Of a stretch of 64,000 bases of DNA, positions 17,580 to 27,251 are shown piece after piece. This stretch comes from Marinibacterium sp050389775. GTDB lineage: Bacteria > Pseudomonadota > Alphaproteobacteria > Rhodobacterales > Rhodobacteraceae. Below the pieces are notes generated by a model. The model saw only the letters and a list, made by a program, of their open reading frames with translations, was not told the DNA's origin and ran no database searches. The position numbers and the translations under genes were made by a program. Position 1 is the stretch's first letter; every line of letters starts with the position of its first letter. Where the stretch lies: NCBI RefSeq assembly GCF_050389775.1, contig NZ_CP177144.1, positions 1,240,001-1,304,000 of the forward strand, in the 5' to 3' direction.

Positions 17580-20500
17580 TTACCAGCGCGCCGTGATGCC
17601 CAGGCCGATGCCGTGGCTGGCAAAGTCGTCGCCGAAGGCCCCGGCGTATTCCAGCCGGGCTTCGAAGGTCTGCGACCGGGCCAGCGACAGGCCGAGCGAC
17701 ACGCGGCCCAGCTGGTCGGCCACGGGCACGGCCGTGGTGAAGGTGCCGGCGCTGGCATCGGCCATGTCCAGCCGGGCGATCGAGGTCCATTCATCGGCAT
17801 TCGACAGGCTGACCGCCGCATTGGCGAACATCGACAGCGACATGCCGTTGCCCACGGCCATGACCTTGCCCACCTCGACCGACGGCGTGGCGATCATGAT
17901 CGTTTCCGACTGGTCCTGGACGGCCAGGTTGTAGGCCCCCGCGCCGGTCTCGGTATAGCCCGCGGCCTGGGTGTGGACGAGGTCGAGCGACAGGGCCGGC
18001 CGGACATAACCCGCCGCGCTGCCGAACAGCCGCGACCCATGCAGCCGCGCGCCAAAGCTGGCGATGTCGGTGTCACCCTCGGCCAGGGTCGGGGTGGCCG
18101 CGCCGACGACGTTGCGTTCCAGGTCGTAGGTGCCATAGCCCGCCGTGATCGCCGCGCCCAGGTCAAAGCCGCCGATGTTGCGGCCCGCGGCCAGCGCGAT
18201 GTAACCGCCGTCGCCTTCCGCCGTCGAGCTGCCGCCATCCGCGGTGAACGAGCTGTGCTCGTAACCCAGGGCAAAGCCCACCTGCCATTCGGAATCCAGC
18301 GCCGCCCGGGCGCCGCCGCTGACGACGAACTGGTCGCCGTCATAGCCGCCGACCCCGTTCTGGTCGAAGGTCAGCCCGCCGATATCGGCCCAGCTGCAGG
18401 TGTCCAGCTCTTCGGTCACGCCGAAGCTCGGAGCGTTGCAGCCAAGCGCGCTTTGCATGCGGGCCTGGGCGAACATGGCCTGGGTGGCCGCCGCCGCCAG
18501 GGCGCTGCCCGGGGTAAAGGACCCCAGCGCCGCGGCATAGGTGGCCTCGCCGTTGTCCAGCGCCGACAGCCCGTCGAGATCGGCCAGCACCTCGGCATAG
18601 CCCACCGCGCCGCTGTCGTAGATCCGGTCGAGATGGTCGCCGACCGATTGCTGGTTGCTGTTGAGCGAGGCATAGGCCGAGCCGAAGCGCGTGCCGTTGA
18701 TCGACACCACGGCCTCGTTGCCGATCATGTCGAGCTGATAGTCGACAGCCGCCGAATCCACCACGTCGAACCCGCCGGTGACGTTGCCGCCAAAGCTGAG
18801 CACGGAATGGCTGGTGCCCGGAGAGATCCCGCTGGCCGCGATGCGCAGCTTGCCGGCCAGGGTGACATCACCGAGGAATTTCAGCCGGTCGGCCGTGCCG
18901 CCGTCGAAATCGGCGGCGATTTCCAGGATGCCGTTGGCCTTCTGGCGGAAGCTGCCCAGCAGGGTGACGCTGCGCCCCGGAGTGCCCCGGGCGGTGGTGA
19001 TCGTGCCGGCGTTCAGCACGTGGCCGACCGAGGTGTCGCCCAGGGTCCAGTGGCCCTCCTTGAAGTTGACGACCCGCCCGGCAATGCGCTCGTTGGTGGC
19101 CAGCATGGCCGCGCTGGTTGCCGTCGTGCGGGCCTGGGCCGCGCTGTTGGCGATGGTCTGGCTCTGGTCGGCGGCCACCAGGTAGGTGTCGCCGCTGATC
19201 GTGCCCTGGTTGTTGACGGTCAGCCAGGCGCCGTATTCGCGGTCGTAGGTGGCGTTGTATTCCACGGCATAGCCCTGGTCGCCGTCGTCGGCCGACCCGC
19301 CGGCCAGGATCGCGCCGCCGGAATTGACGTTGACGACGTTGTTGGCGCCCTGCGAGACAAAGACCCCGCTGCCGGCGCCCGACCCGCCGGTCACGGTCTT
19401 GTTGACCGTGACGGTGACGGTCTCCGACGTGTCGGGGGCCATGGACTGGGCGAAGATGCCGATGGAATTCTCGCCCGCCGAGGTGATGTTGGCATTGGCC
19501 GTGACGTTGACGGTGGAGGAATTGCCGTCGGCGCCGCCGACGCTTCCGGCATGCAGCACGCCGTCATTGCCCCACAGCCCGCCGCGGCCGCCGATCGACT
19601 GGGCGATCACGCCATAGGCATTGTCGCCCTGGGTCTGGATCGCGCCGCCGACGGTGACGTCGACGACACCGCCATCGCCCGACACGCCGGCCTGGTCCGA
19701 GTTGATGTAGGACGCGTCGAGCGTGGCGGCCGACAGGTCGCCCCCGATGCCGCCGCCGCCGCCGATGGACTGGGCGATGATGGCATGCGACCCGTCACCA
19801 CGGGTGGTGATGTAGCCGCTGGTCAGGTCGACCGTGACCTGGCCGCCGCTGCCCGACACGCCGTCGACGGAATCGAAGCTGATCGAGGCGATGCTCTCGT
19901 CGTCGGTCGTGCCGCCAAGGCCGCCGCCGCCGCCGATGGATTGGGCAACGATGCCCATCGCCCGGTCGCCATAGGTGTTGAGCACGGTGCCGGTGTTGAT
20001 GTCGACCGTGCCACCGTTGCCGGCCGCCCCGCCGATGCCGCCGATGGACAGCTCGATGTCGATATCCAGGACGCCGTCGCCCGGAACCGCTCCGCCGGTG
20101 CCTCCGGTGCCGCCGCCGCCGCCGATGGACTGGGCCAGCATGCCGTAGGAATCATTGCCCGAGGTGGTCAGGCCCATGTAGCTGCCCTGCTTGACCGAGA
20201 CCGCGCCGCCGTTGCCCGACGCGCCGCCATTGCCGCCATAGCCCGCGCCCAGCGAGATGCCGGCGCCCAGGTCGATGGAATGGATGCTGCCGCCGCCGCC
20301 ATCCACGTCGACCGACCCGGCGCCCGAGGCCGTGCCCACCGCGCCATGGCCGCCGCCGGCGCCGATGGATTGCAGCAGCACGGCATGGGCGTTGTGGCCC
20401 TGGGTGGTGACGCCGGTGCCGCCGCCGTTGTCGTTGAAGGTCACGTCGATCTCGCCGCCGTTGCCGCCGCCGCCGCCATTGCCACCGAGGGCCATGTTGA

Positions 20501-23500
20501 CGCTGACGGTCTGGTTGCCGTCGGTGTTGGTGGCCGTGCCGCCCGAACCGCCGCCGCCGCCGATCGATTGCACGACGATGCCGTCGGCAAAATCGCCCTG
20601 GGTCGAGGCCGCGCCGGAATGCACGTAGGTCACCGTGCCGCCATGGGCCCCGGTGCCGCCGGTGCCGCCAAAGGACAGCGTGGCGTTCAACGAGGTATCG
20701 ACGCCCAGTTCCTGGCGGGGCAGGGCGTTGGAACTGTCGCCTGCATTGGCCCCGGCGGTGCCGCCGATGCCGCCGCCGCCGCCGATGGATTGCAGCACGA
20801 TGGCATCGGAATCATCGCCGTTTGTGGCAATGGTGCCGCCGGTCGTGATGTCCAGGTTGCCGCCGGTGTTGCCGTCGCCGGTGGTCGCGCCGACGTTGAT
20901 GTCGACCGAGCCCGAGACGTTGAACTTGAAGACCGATTTCCCGTCCGAGCCGTTCTCCTGCTTGATCTTGCCCGCTTCGGCCGCGGTGAACCCCGAGGCC
21001 GTCAGGCCGAAGGACCCGCCCTGGCCGGTGCCGCCGCCGCCGCCGATGGACTGGGCGACCAGCCCGTGCGAGCCGCTGCCGTAGGTGTCGATGCGGGTGT
21101 CGTCGGCGAGGGTCACGTCGACCTCGCCGCCGATGCCGCCCGACCCGCCCTTGCCGCCCATCGCGGCATGGACGCTCAGGTTCAGGCCGCGGCCGATCTT
21201 GTCGTTATGGGCATTGCCCAGGCCGCCGTCGCCGCCGCCGCCGCCGATCGACTGGGCCACGATGCCGTTGGCATTGTCGCCGTAGGTGCCGATCGCGGTG
21301 CTGTCGTTCATGTCGACGGTGACCTTGTTGGCGCTGCCGCCAGACCCGCCGGCCCCGCCCAGGGCGACCGACAGGTCGACCGAGGTGGTGTTGGGCACGC
21401 TCAGGCTGCCCGACAGGGACGAGCCGCTGCCGCCGTCACCGCCGCCGCCGCCGACCGACTGGGCCAGGATGCCATGGGCGCCTTCGCCGCCGGTCGAGAT
21501 GGTCGAACTGCCGTTCAGCGTGGCGGTGGCCGTGTTGCCGTTGCCGCCCGATCCGCCCTTGCCGCCGACCGACATGGTGCCGGTCACGGCCACCGATTCG
21601 CCTTCGCCCGTGGGCGCCGCGACGGTCAGGGCCGAGGCCAGCGAGGACCCGCCCGTGCCGCCGCCGCCGCCGACCGACTGCACGGTCAGCCCGTGCGACG
21701 AGCCGGCATCGGTTCCCAGCGCGGTGTCGGTGCTGGCCGTGCAATCGCTGCCGCTGAAGCCGGTGGCCACGCAGCTGTCGTTGAGCGTGACGCTCGACAC
21801 GCCGCCATTGCCGCCGCCGCCGCCGTTGCCGCCGACCGCGCCGTCGAAGGTAAAGCCGATCGAGGCGTCGAACCCGTAGGCCGAGCCGCCGGTGCCGCCG
21901 CCGCCGCCGATGGAATGGGCCAGGATGCCGGTGGCCGTGTTGCCGCTGGTCAGGATGACGCTGTCGGTCAGGGTGATCGTCGCGCTGTTGCCCGCGCCAC
22001 CGTTGCCGGCGCTGCCGCCAACCTGGAAGGCAATGGGCGTCAGCCCGTTCACGGCCGTCGAATTGCCGCCGTTGCCGCCGCCGCCGCCGATGGACTGGGC
22101 CACGACGCCCTTGGAATTGTCGCCCGTGGTCTGCAAGGCCAGGCTGTTGAAATCGACCGTCGAGGTACCGGCATTGCCGCCGCCCCCACCGCCCCCGCCG
22201 ACCTGCACCGACAGGACCGAGGCAAAGGACGCGCCCTGGAAGTCGCCGCCGTTGCCGCCGCCGCCGCCGATCGAATGGCTCATCACCCCGTGCGAGAAAT
22301 CGCCCGAGGTCAGGATCGTGCTGCTGCCCTCGGCAGGGGCTTCGGACCCGGTGTCGGTCGGGGTCGAGGAACAGCCGTCGTAGAAATTGCTGACGCAGGC
22401 CGCGCCGCCGTTGCCGCCGCCCGAGCCCGAGCCGCCGACGCCCACGCCGATCCCGGCGGAAACGTCGATCACGTCGCCGCCGTTGCCGCCGCCGCCGCCG
22501 ATCGACTGGCTGACGATGCCGTAGCTGTGTTTGCCCGAGGTCTGGATCGTGCCGCCGACGTGGAACACTTCGGCCGTGCCGCCGTTGCCGCCGGTGCTGC
22601 CCGAACCGCCGATGGTGAATATGCCGTCGGCCCCGCCGCCGGTGCCGCCACCGCCACCGATGGATTGCAGCACGATGCCGATGCCGGCATTGCCGCTGGT
22701 GGTGATATCGCCGGAATTGGTGACATAGCTGGTCACCGTGTTGTTGGCCCCGCTGCCCGCCGAACCGCCGACGGCCAGGACGCCGCCCGCCGTGCCGGCC
22801 GCGCCGCCGCCGCCCGACAGCGACTGGCCCAGGATGCCGACGGAATAATCGCCGGTCGTCGTGATGGTGCCGGTGTTGTTGATCTCGACCACGCCGGCCG
22901 CGCCACCGGCGCCGCCCGCGCCGCCCAGTTCCAGGAACAGCCCGTCCGAGATGCCGCCGGTGCCGCCGGCGCCGCCGATCGACTGGGCCAGCAGGCCATA
23001 GGCGTGCTGACCGGCCGTGTTGATCGTCGAGCCGGTGGTAAAGGTGACCTTGCCGGCATTGCCGCCGTTGCCCCCGTTGCCGCCCATACCGGCCAGCACG
23101 CCGGTAAAGTTGTCGCCGGTGCCGCCGCCGCCGCCGACCGAATGGAAGGTCATGCCGACGCCGTAATCGCCCGTCGTGGTGATCGAGGTGCCCGCGGTCG
23201 CATAGGCGCCCACACCCCCGGCATTGCCGCCCTTGCCGGCGCTGCCCGCATTGTCGCCGCCGATGCCGCCGACCGACTGGCCCAGGATGCCATAGCCTTC
23301 GTAGCCGTCGGTGATGATCGCCGAATCCCCGGTGAAGTTCACCTGGATCTGGCCGCCATAGCCGCCCTGGCCGCCGGTGCTGTCGGAATCGCCGTTGCCA
23401 TTGCCGCCGTTGCCGCCTTCGGACCGGGTGACGATGCCGCGCACGCCATGGCCGCTGACGTCGATCGTGCCGCCCTGCTGGTTGACCGTCATGACGGCCG

Positions 23501-24689
23501 CGTTGTCGTTGGTGTCTGTGCTGGCCCCGCCGCCGCTGCCGCCGGTGCTCTTGTCGGCCGAAGCCCCGCCGTTGCCGCCCTTGGACTGGGCAAAGATCCC
23601 GGCGGATTCGCCGGTGGCGTCGTTGCCGTAGACCTGAAGGTTGATGTCGGCCGAGTTGGTCAGCGTGATGGTGCGGCCTTCCTCGCCGCGCCCGCCGTTG
23701 TCGGAATTGTCGAAGGACGCCGTGCCGTCGCCGCCCCGGGTCGCGGCAAAGATACCGTGATAGCCGTATTCGCCGGTCGAGATGTTGTTGAAATAGGCGT
23801 TGAGGTTGCCCGAGTTGTTGATCGTGATGTCACCGCCCGCGCCGCCTTCGCCATTGTCCTGGCCGCCGGTGCCGCCCTGGCTGACGATGCGCATGGCCCG
23901 GCCGTCGGTCGTGGCCCGGATGCCGTCGCCCTGAGATCCCAGCGTGATCATCGCGGTGTTGGTGATGCTGACGGCCTTGGCGTCGCCGGCGTTGCCGCCT
24001 TTCTGGTCGCCGGCCCCGGAATTCTGCTTGCCGCCATTGCCCGAGTTGGACTGGACGTTGATGCCATAGGCCGGGACCGACAGGTCGACCGTGGCGCTGG
24101 TCTCGATGTCGATCGTGCCCGAGTTGTTGATCGTGATCGGCCCGCCGTCTCCGCCGCGGCCGCCGTCCTCGCCATTGTCGTCGGGTTCGACGCCGTTGCC
24201 GCCATAGGCAAAGGCCCGGATGCCGGCCACCTGGCCCTGGCTGGCACTTTGCGAGGTGGTGCCGGTCATCATGATCGTGCCGCTGTTGGTGATGCTGAGC
24301 ACGCCGCCGGCGATGCCACCGGCCTCGGAGGTATTGGAATCGTCGGTCTCGCCGGCGTCGCCGTAGACATCGAGGATGATGCCGAAATTCTGGTAGGACA
24401 GGTCGCTGTTGGGGGTCAGGTTGGCCGAGTTGTTGATCGTGTAGGTGGCCTGTGACCAGGTCGAATTGTCTATGACCTCGATATGGGTGGTGTCTTCGGT
24501 CACCGTGCAGGTCACGCTGCCGCCGCTGGACACGGCCGGGCAATCGGCCAGGGCCGGGGCGGCGACGCAGATGGCCAGAAGCGAGACGGAAGTGCGGATG
24601 CCGGCCCGCATCCGGGGGGCGCCGAATGCCGGAGAGCCCGAGGGCTCCGGCCGTGAGAGTTGCCGGGGGCCCGTGGCGAGAGATTGCAT
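17580..24689 (-). CDS. Giant Gly-rich autotransporter adhesin-like outer-membrane protein
   Basis: A protein of 2369 residues. The signal peptide MRAGIRTSVSLLAICVAAPA is preceded by about 26 residues, giving an extended leader. I chose ATG 24689 for the GGAG in front of it; ATG 24611 is the alternative. The passenger holds about 20 copies of a module centred on GIVAQSIGGGGGNGG, each followed by a beta-strand and SGDIxTxGDxxxGI-like text: the right-handed beta-helix style of Gly-rich autotransporters. A unique region (NEAVVSINGTRFGSAYASLN ...) links it to a C-terminal autotransporter beta-barrel of about 270 residues ending in an aromatic residue (ITARW). Cys pairs are few. Such proteins mediate adhesion, aggregation or contact with other cells. 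The two-component genes follow 41 bases downstream. Confidence 0.9.
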   Translation of the reverse strand: MQSLATGPRQLSRPEPSGSPAFGAPRMRAGIRTSVSLLAICVAAPALADCPAVSSGGSVTCTVTEDTTHIEVIDNSTWSQATYTINNSANLTPNSDLSYQNFGIILDVYGDAGETDDSNTSEAGGIAGGVLSITNSGTIMMTGTTSQSASQGQVAGIRAFAYGGNGVEPDDNGEDGGRGGDGGPITINNSGTIDIETSATVDLSVPAYGINVQSNSGNGGKQNSGAGDQKGGNAGDAKAVSITNTAMITLGSQGDGIRATTDGRAMRIVSQGGTGGQDNGEGGAGGDITINNSGNLNAYFNNISTGEYGYHGIFAATRGGDGTASFDNSDNGGRGEEGRTITLTNSADINLQVYGNDATGESAGIFAQSKGGNGGASADKSTGGSGGGASTDTNDNAAVMTVNQQGGTIDVSGHGVRGIVTRSEGGNGGNGNGDSDSTGGQGGYGGQIQVNFTGDSAIITDGYEGYGILGQSVGGIGGDNAGSAGKGGNAGGVGAYATAGTSITTTGDYGVGMTFHSVGGGGGTGDNFTGVLAGMGGNGGNGGNAGKVTFTTGSTINTAGQHAYGLLAQSIGGAGGTGGISDGLFLELGGAGGAGGAAGVVEINNTGTITTTGDYSVGILGQSLSGGGGAAGTAGGVLAVGGSAGSGANNTVTSYVTNSGDITTSGNAGIGIVLQSIGGGGGTGGGADGIFTIGGSGSTGGNGGTAEVFHVGGTIQTSGKHSYGIVSQSIGGGGGNGGDVIDVSAGIGVGVGGSGSGGGNGGAACVSNFYDGCSSTPTDTGSEAPAEGSSTILTSGDFSHGVMSHSIGGGGGNGGDFQGASFASVLSVQVGGGGGGGGNAGTSTVDFNSLALQTTGDNSKGVVAQSIGGGGGNGGNSTAVNGLTPIAFQVGGSAGNGGAGNSATITLTDSVILTSGNTATGILAHSIGGGGGTGGSAYGFDASIGFTFDGAVGGNGGGGGNGGVSSVTLNDSCVATGFSGSDCTASTDTALGTDAGSSHGLTVQSVGGGGGTGGSSLASALTVAAPTGEGESVAVTGTMSVGGKGGSGGNGNTATATLNGSSTISTGGEGAHGILAQSVGGGGGDGGSGSSLSGSLSVPNTTSVDLSVALGGAGGSGGSANKVTVDMNDSTAIGTYGDNANGIVAQSIGGGGGDGGLGNAHNDKIGRGLNLSVHAAMGGKGGSGGIGGEVDVTLADDTRIDTYGSGSHGLVAQSIGGGGGTGQGGSFGLTASGFTAAEAGKIKQENGSDGKSVFKFNVSGSVDINVGATTGDGNTGGNLDITTGGTIATNGDDSDAIVLQSIGGGGGIGGTAGANAGDSSNALPRQELGVDTSLNATLSFGGTGGTGAHGGTVTYVHSGAASTQGDFADGIVVQSIGGGGGSGGTATNTDGNQTVSVNMALGGNGGGGGNGGEIDVTFNDNGGGTGVTTQGHNAHAVLLQSIGAGGGHGAVGTASGAGSVDVDGGGGSIHSIDLGAGISLGAGYGGNGGASGNGGAVSVKQGSYMGLTTSGNDSYGMLAQSIGGGGGTGGTGGAVPGDGVLDIDIELSIGGIGGAAGNGGTVDINTGTVLNTYGDRAMGIVAQSIGGGGGLGGTTDDESIASISFDSVDGVSGSGGQVTVDLTSGYITTRGDGSHAIIAQSIGGGGGIGGDLSAATLDASYINSDQAGVSGDGGVVDVTVGGAIQTQGDNAYGVIAQSIGGRGGLWGNDGVLHAGSVGGADGNSSTVNVTANANITSAGENSIGIFAQSMAPDTSETVTVTVNKTVTGGSGAGSGVFVSQGANNVVNVNSGGAILAGGSADDGDQGYAVEYNATYDREYGAWLTVNNQGTISGDTYLVAADQSQTIANSAAQARTTATSAAMLATNERIAGRVVNFKEGHWTLGDTSVGHVLNAGTITTARGTPGRSVTLLGSFRQKANGILEIAADFDGGTADRLKFLGDVTLAGKLRIAASGISPGTSHSVLSFGGNVTGGFDVVDSAAVDYQLDMIGNEAVVSINGTRFGSAYASLNSNQQSVGDHLDRIYDSGAVGYAEVLADLDGLSALDNGEATYAAALGSFTPGSALAAAATQAMFAQARMQSALGCNAPSFGVTEELDTCSWADIGGLTFDQNGVGGYDGDQFVVSGGARAALDSEWQVGFALGYEHSSFTADGGSSTAEGDGGYIALAAGRNIGGFDLGAAITAGYGTYDLERNVVGAATPTLAEGDTDIASFGARLHGSRLFGSAAGYVRPALSLDLVHTQAAGYTETGAGAYNLAVQDQSETIMIATPSVEVGKVMAVGNGMSLSMFANAAVSLSNADEWTSIARLDMADASAGTFTTAVPVADQLGRVSLGLSLARSQTFEARLEYAGAFGDDFASHGIGLGITARW

Positions 24690-25228
24690 GGTCGTGCTAC
24701 TCCAAATGTCCTGTCTTCCACGGGGTATGCCCGCGCATCGCTGCGCGCCCACCCGGTGGCGTCTCCTCGATAAATCTACATCCCTGGGGCCATGATTAAC
24801 GTTCGGGCAACCACCCGGCTATATGCGAATTGATAGAGGCCGGGGCCGAACGGGGCCGCAATGGCGGCGGAAAAACCGCGCCCGGCCGGTCGCGGGCCCC
24901 TCATCCGGCCGGGCGGGGCCGGCCAGTATCGGGCTATCCCGTTGTCTTTGAAGGGGTTTCCATCGGAGGCGGGGCGCGCTGCGGCGGGGTGTGCCGGGCG
25001 GGCTGCCTCGATCCTGCCTCAACAAACTCTCCATAATACCTCGACAATTTCCTGAATCTTTCCCGGGGTTTCCCCGCCCTTTGCGGCCTTTTCCGGCCTC
25101 GGGGGCCGGAGTGGCCCCGCGCCGGCCGGACCGCTGCCTTGGTTGACAGGTCGGGGGCGACTGGTCTTTACCGGATGCCAGCCAGGGGCCCGCACCTCAG
25201 CCAGTTTGCGTCTCAGCAGAGGTGAGCC
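24690..25228. promoter_or_regulatory. Divergent intergenic region, autotransporter / siderophore ABC operon
   Basis: 539 bases with no supported gene. An AT-richer patch at 24770-24830 probably contains the autotransporter promoter. For the plus-strand operon, TTGACA at 25143-25148 is the only good -35 candidate; the matching -10 (TCTTTA near 25165) is weak. CCGGCC/GGCCGG (25093-25098, 25104-25109) forms a small hairpin. I looked for cobalamin-riboswitch conserved blocks and did not find them. Confidence 0.4.
25193..25224 (+). promoter_or_regulatory. Possible ribosome-site-sequestering hairpin before the siderophore-binding gene
   Basis: CACCTC (25193-25198) is complementary to GAGGTG (25219-25224), which is the Shine-Dalgarno sequence of the gene starting at 25229. 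The 20-base loop makes a modest hairpin. It might lower translation until something melts it, or be chance in GC-rich DNA. Confidence 0.3.
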
Positions 25229-26158
25229 ATGCGCCGCGTTGTCCTGATTTTCCTTGTTCTTTTCCTGCAGGCCGCCCAGCCCGCCGCAGCCTGCGAAGGC
25301 CGTGTCCTGGACGATCCCCGGGTGCATGCCAGCCCGCTGTGCCTGCCGTCCGCGCCGCAGCGGGTGGTGGTGCTGGACCAGAGTTTTGCCCTGGGCATCG
25401 GGCTGGACATGGGCCTGCCCGTGGTCGGCGCGCCGCTGACCCGGATGAGCGACGAGGCCCTGCTGGCCCGGGCCGAAGCCGCCGGGGTGACCGACCTGGG
25501 CTTTGTGACCGAGCCCAGCCTGGAACGCATCGTGGCGCTGCAGCCCGACCTGATCCTGGGGTTCACCGGCGATCCGGGCCTGGCAGAGAGCTTTTACCCG
25601 ATGCTGTCGCAACTGGCGCCGACCCTGCTGGACGTGTCGGGCGACTGGCGGGGCTTCTACGACATCGTCGCCGGGCTGACCGGCCGCGAGGACCAGGCGC
25701 GCGAGATGTTCGCGGCCTACGAGGCCCGGCTGGCCGAGCTGCGGCCGCGCGTGCCGGATGTGCCGGTGTCGGTGCTGCGCATCACGACCTGGGATTTCCA
25801 GGTCTACACCGACACGCCCGGGGCCTATGCGCCCTTCGAGATCCTGGCCGAGGCCGGGGTGCGGCGCAGCGCTTATGAAACCGCGCCCGAGGGGCCGGCG
25901 CTGAAACGGCCCGACTGGGAAGAGCTGGGCCAGCTGGACGGCGAGATCCTGTTGTACATCGTCGGTGGCACCAACGACAGCGCGACCAACGGGCGGCATG
26001 AAGAGGTGCTGGCCAACCCGCTGTGGCAGATGCTGCCGGCGGTGCGGTCGGGCCAGGTGCATCGGATCGACCCGGCGGTCTGGATGGAATTCAGCGGGCT
26101 GGGCTCGGCGCATCGGGTGCTGGACGACATCGAACGTTTCATCCTGCCTGCGCAATGA
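25229..26158 (+). CDS. Iron-siderophore/corrinoid-type ABC transporter substrate-binding protein
   Basis: A 309-residue periplasmic protein with a clear signal peptide (RRVVLIFLVLFLQAAQPAAA). It has the type III binding-protein layout: VVVLDQSFALGIGLDMGLPV as the first strand/helix, the LERIVALQPDLILGFTG region, and GQVHRIDP before the C-terminal helix. It should deliver a metal chelate to the two FecCD-type permeases that follow. The start has AGAGGTG upstream at 25219-25224. The facing TonB receptor (29206-31371) is the likely outer-membrane partner. Ferric siderophore is favoured; heme or corrinoid cannot be excluded from the sequence. Confidence 0.88.
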   Translation: MRRVVLIFLVLFLQAAQPAAACEGRVLDDPRVHASPLCLPSAPQRVVVLDQSFALGIGLDMGLPVVGAPLTRMSDEALLARAEAAGVTDLGFVTEPSLERIVALQPDLILGFTGDPGLAESFYPMLSQLAPTLLDVSGDWRGFYDIVAGLTGREDQAREMFAAYEARLAELRPRVPDVPVSVLRITTWDFQVYTDTPGAYAPFEILAEAGVRRSAYETAPEGPALKRPDWEELGQLDGEILLYIVGGTNDSATNGRHEEVLANPLWQMLPAVRSGQVHRIDPAVWMEFSGLGSAHRVLDDIERFILPAQ

Positions 26159-26195
26159 TCCGGCCGGCAGGCGGGGCGGAACGGATCGGGCTGTG

Positions 26196-27251
26196 ATGGG
26201 GCGCGGAGCTGCATGGGGAGACGGCCATTGGGCCTGGCCGGCGCTTGGCCTGGCGCTGGCCCTTGGGGTGGTGGCGCTTTGGGCGATGGGCACCGGCACG
26301 GCGCGCATTCCGCTGGCCGAGGTCGCGCGCATCCTGGTTGAGCCCCTAGCTGCGTCGCGACCCGATGATCCGGCAGGGTCCCTGGGCGACAGCCGGGAGG
26401 CGCTGATCGTCTGGTCGGTGCGTCTGCCCCGCGTGCTGGCGGCGGTGATCGCCGGGGCGGCGCTGGCCGTGGCCGGGGCGATCATGCAGGCCGCCACCCA
26501 GAACCCGCTGGCCGAACCCGGCCTGCTGGGCGTCAATGCCGGGGCGGCCTTTGCCGTGGTGCTGACCCTGACGCTGGCCGACCCGGCGGCCGGCAGCGGG
26601 GCGCTGGTCTGGGTGGCCTTTGCCGGGGCGGCGCTGGCCGCGCTGGCGGTCTACGGGCTGGGCGGCACGGGCCGCGAGGGGCCGTCGCCGGTGCGGCTGG
26701 TGCTGGCCGGGGTGGTCGTGGGCACCTTTCTGGCGGTGCTGACCTCGACCCTGCTGATCTTCGACGACCAGACCATGGATGCCGTGCGGATCTGGACGGC
26801 CGGGTCGCTGAAGGGCCGTGGCCTGGACGAGGTCCGGGCCGTGCTGCCCCATGTCGGGCTGGCGCTGGTGGCGGCCATGGTCCTGCGCGACCGGTTCACG
26901 GCGCTGAGCCTGGGGGCCGAGGTGGCCCGCGGGCTGGGCCAGGACCCGGTGCTGTGGCGCGGGGTGTCGGCCGTGCTGGTCGTGATGCTGGCCGGGGGCG
27001 CGGTGGCCGTGGCCGGGCCGGTGGGCTTTGTCGGGCTGGTCGTGCCGCACATGGTGCGCCTGACGGTGGGTGGCGATTACCGCCGGCTGCTGCCGCTGGC
27101 CCTGCTGGGCGGTGCGCTGCTGACCCTGCTGGCCGATACGCTGCCCCGGGCGCTGTGGGGCAATGACGTGCCGGTGGGCATCTCGCTGGCCCTGGTCGGC
27201 GCGCCGTTTTTCATCTGGCTGGCCCGGTCGCGGCTGCAGGTGCCGGCGTGA
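26196..27251 (+). CDS. FecCD-family ABC transporter permease
   Basis: A 351-residue inner-membrane permease with about ten hydrophobic helices. Family motifs are SVRLPRVLAAVIAGAALAVA, AIMQAATQNPLAEPGLLGVN and GPVGFVGLVVPHMVRLTVGG. It forms half of the channel for a metal-chelate importer. ATG 26196 is preceded directly by an in-frame GTG at 26193, and either could start translation. Its stop overlaps the next permease's GTG by four bases, indicating coupled synthesis of the heterodimer. Confidence 0.92.
   Translation: MGRGAAWGDGHWAWPALGLALALGVVALWAMGTGTARIPLAEVARILVEPLAASRPDDPAGSLGDSREALIVWSVRLPRVLAAVIAGAALAVAGAIMQAATQNPLAEPGLLGVNAGAAFAVVLTLTLADPAAGSGALVWVAFAGAALAALAVYGLGGTGREGPSPVRLVLAGVVVGTFLAVLTSTLLIFDDQTMDAVRIWTAGSLKGRGLDEVRAVLPHVGLALVAAMVLRDRFTALSLGAEVARGLGQDPVLWRGVSAVLVVMLAGGAVAVAGPVGFVGLVVPHMVRLTVGGDYRRLLPLALLGGALLTLLADTLPRALWGNDVPVGISLALVGAPFFIWLARSRLQVPA

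Noticed and set aside
17553..24455. A plus-strand open frame of about 2300 residues opposite the autotransporter
   Set aside because: It is the antisense shadow of the Gly-rich repeats (GGC/GGT codons read as Ala/Pro); no start context, no domain, and the minus strand has the signal peptide and beta-barrel.
24690..25228. Cobalamin riboswitch
   Set aside because: The conserved GCCACTG and terminal CAGGA/ACCTGCC blocks are absent.
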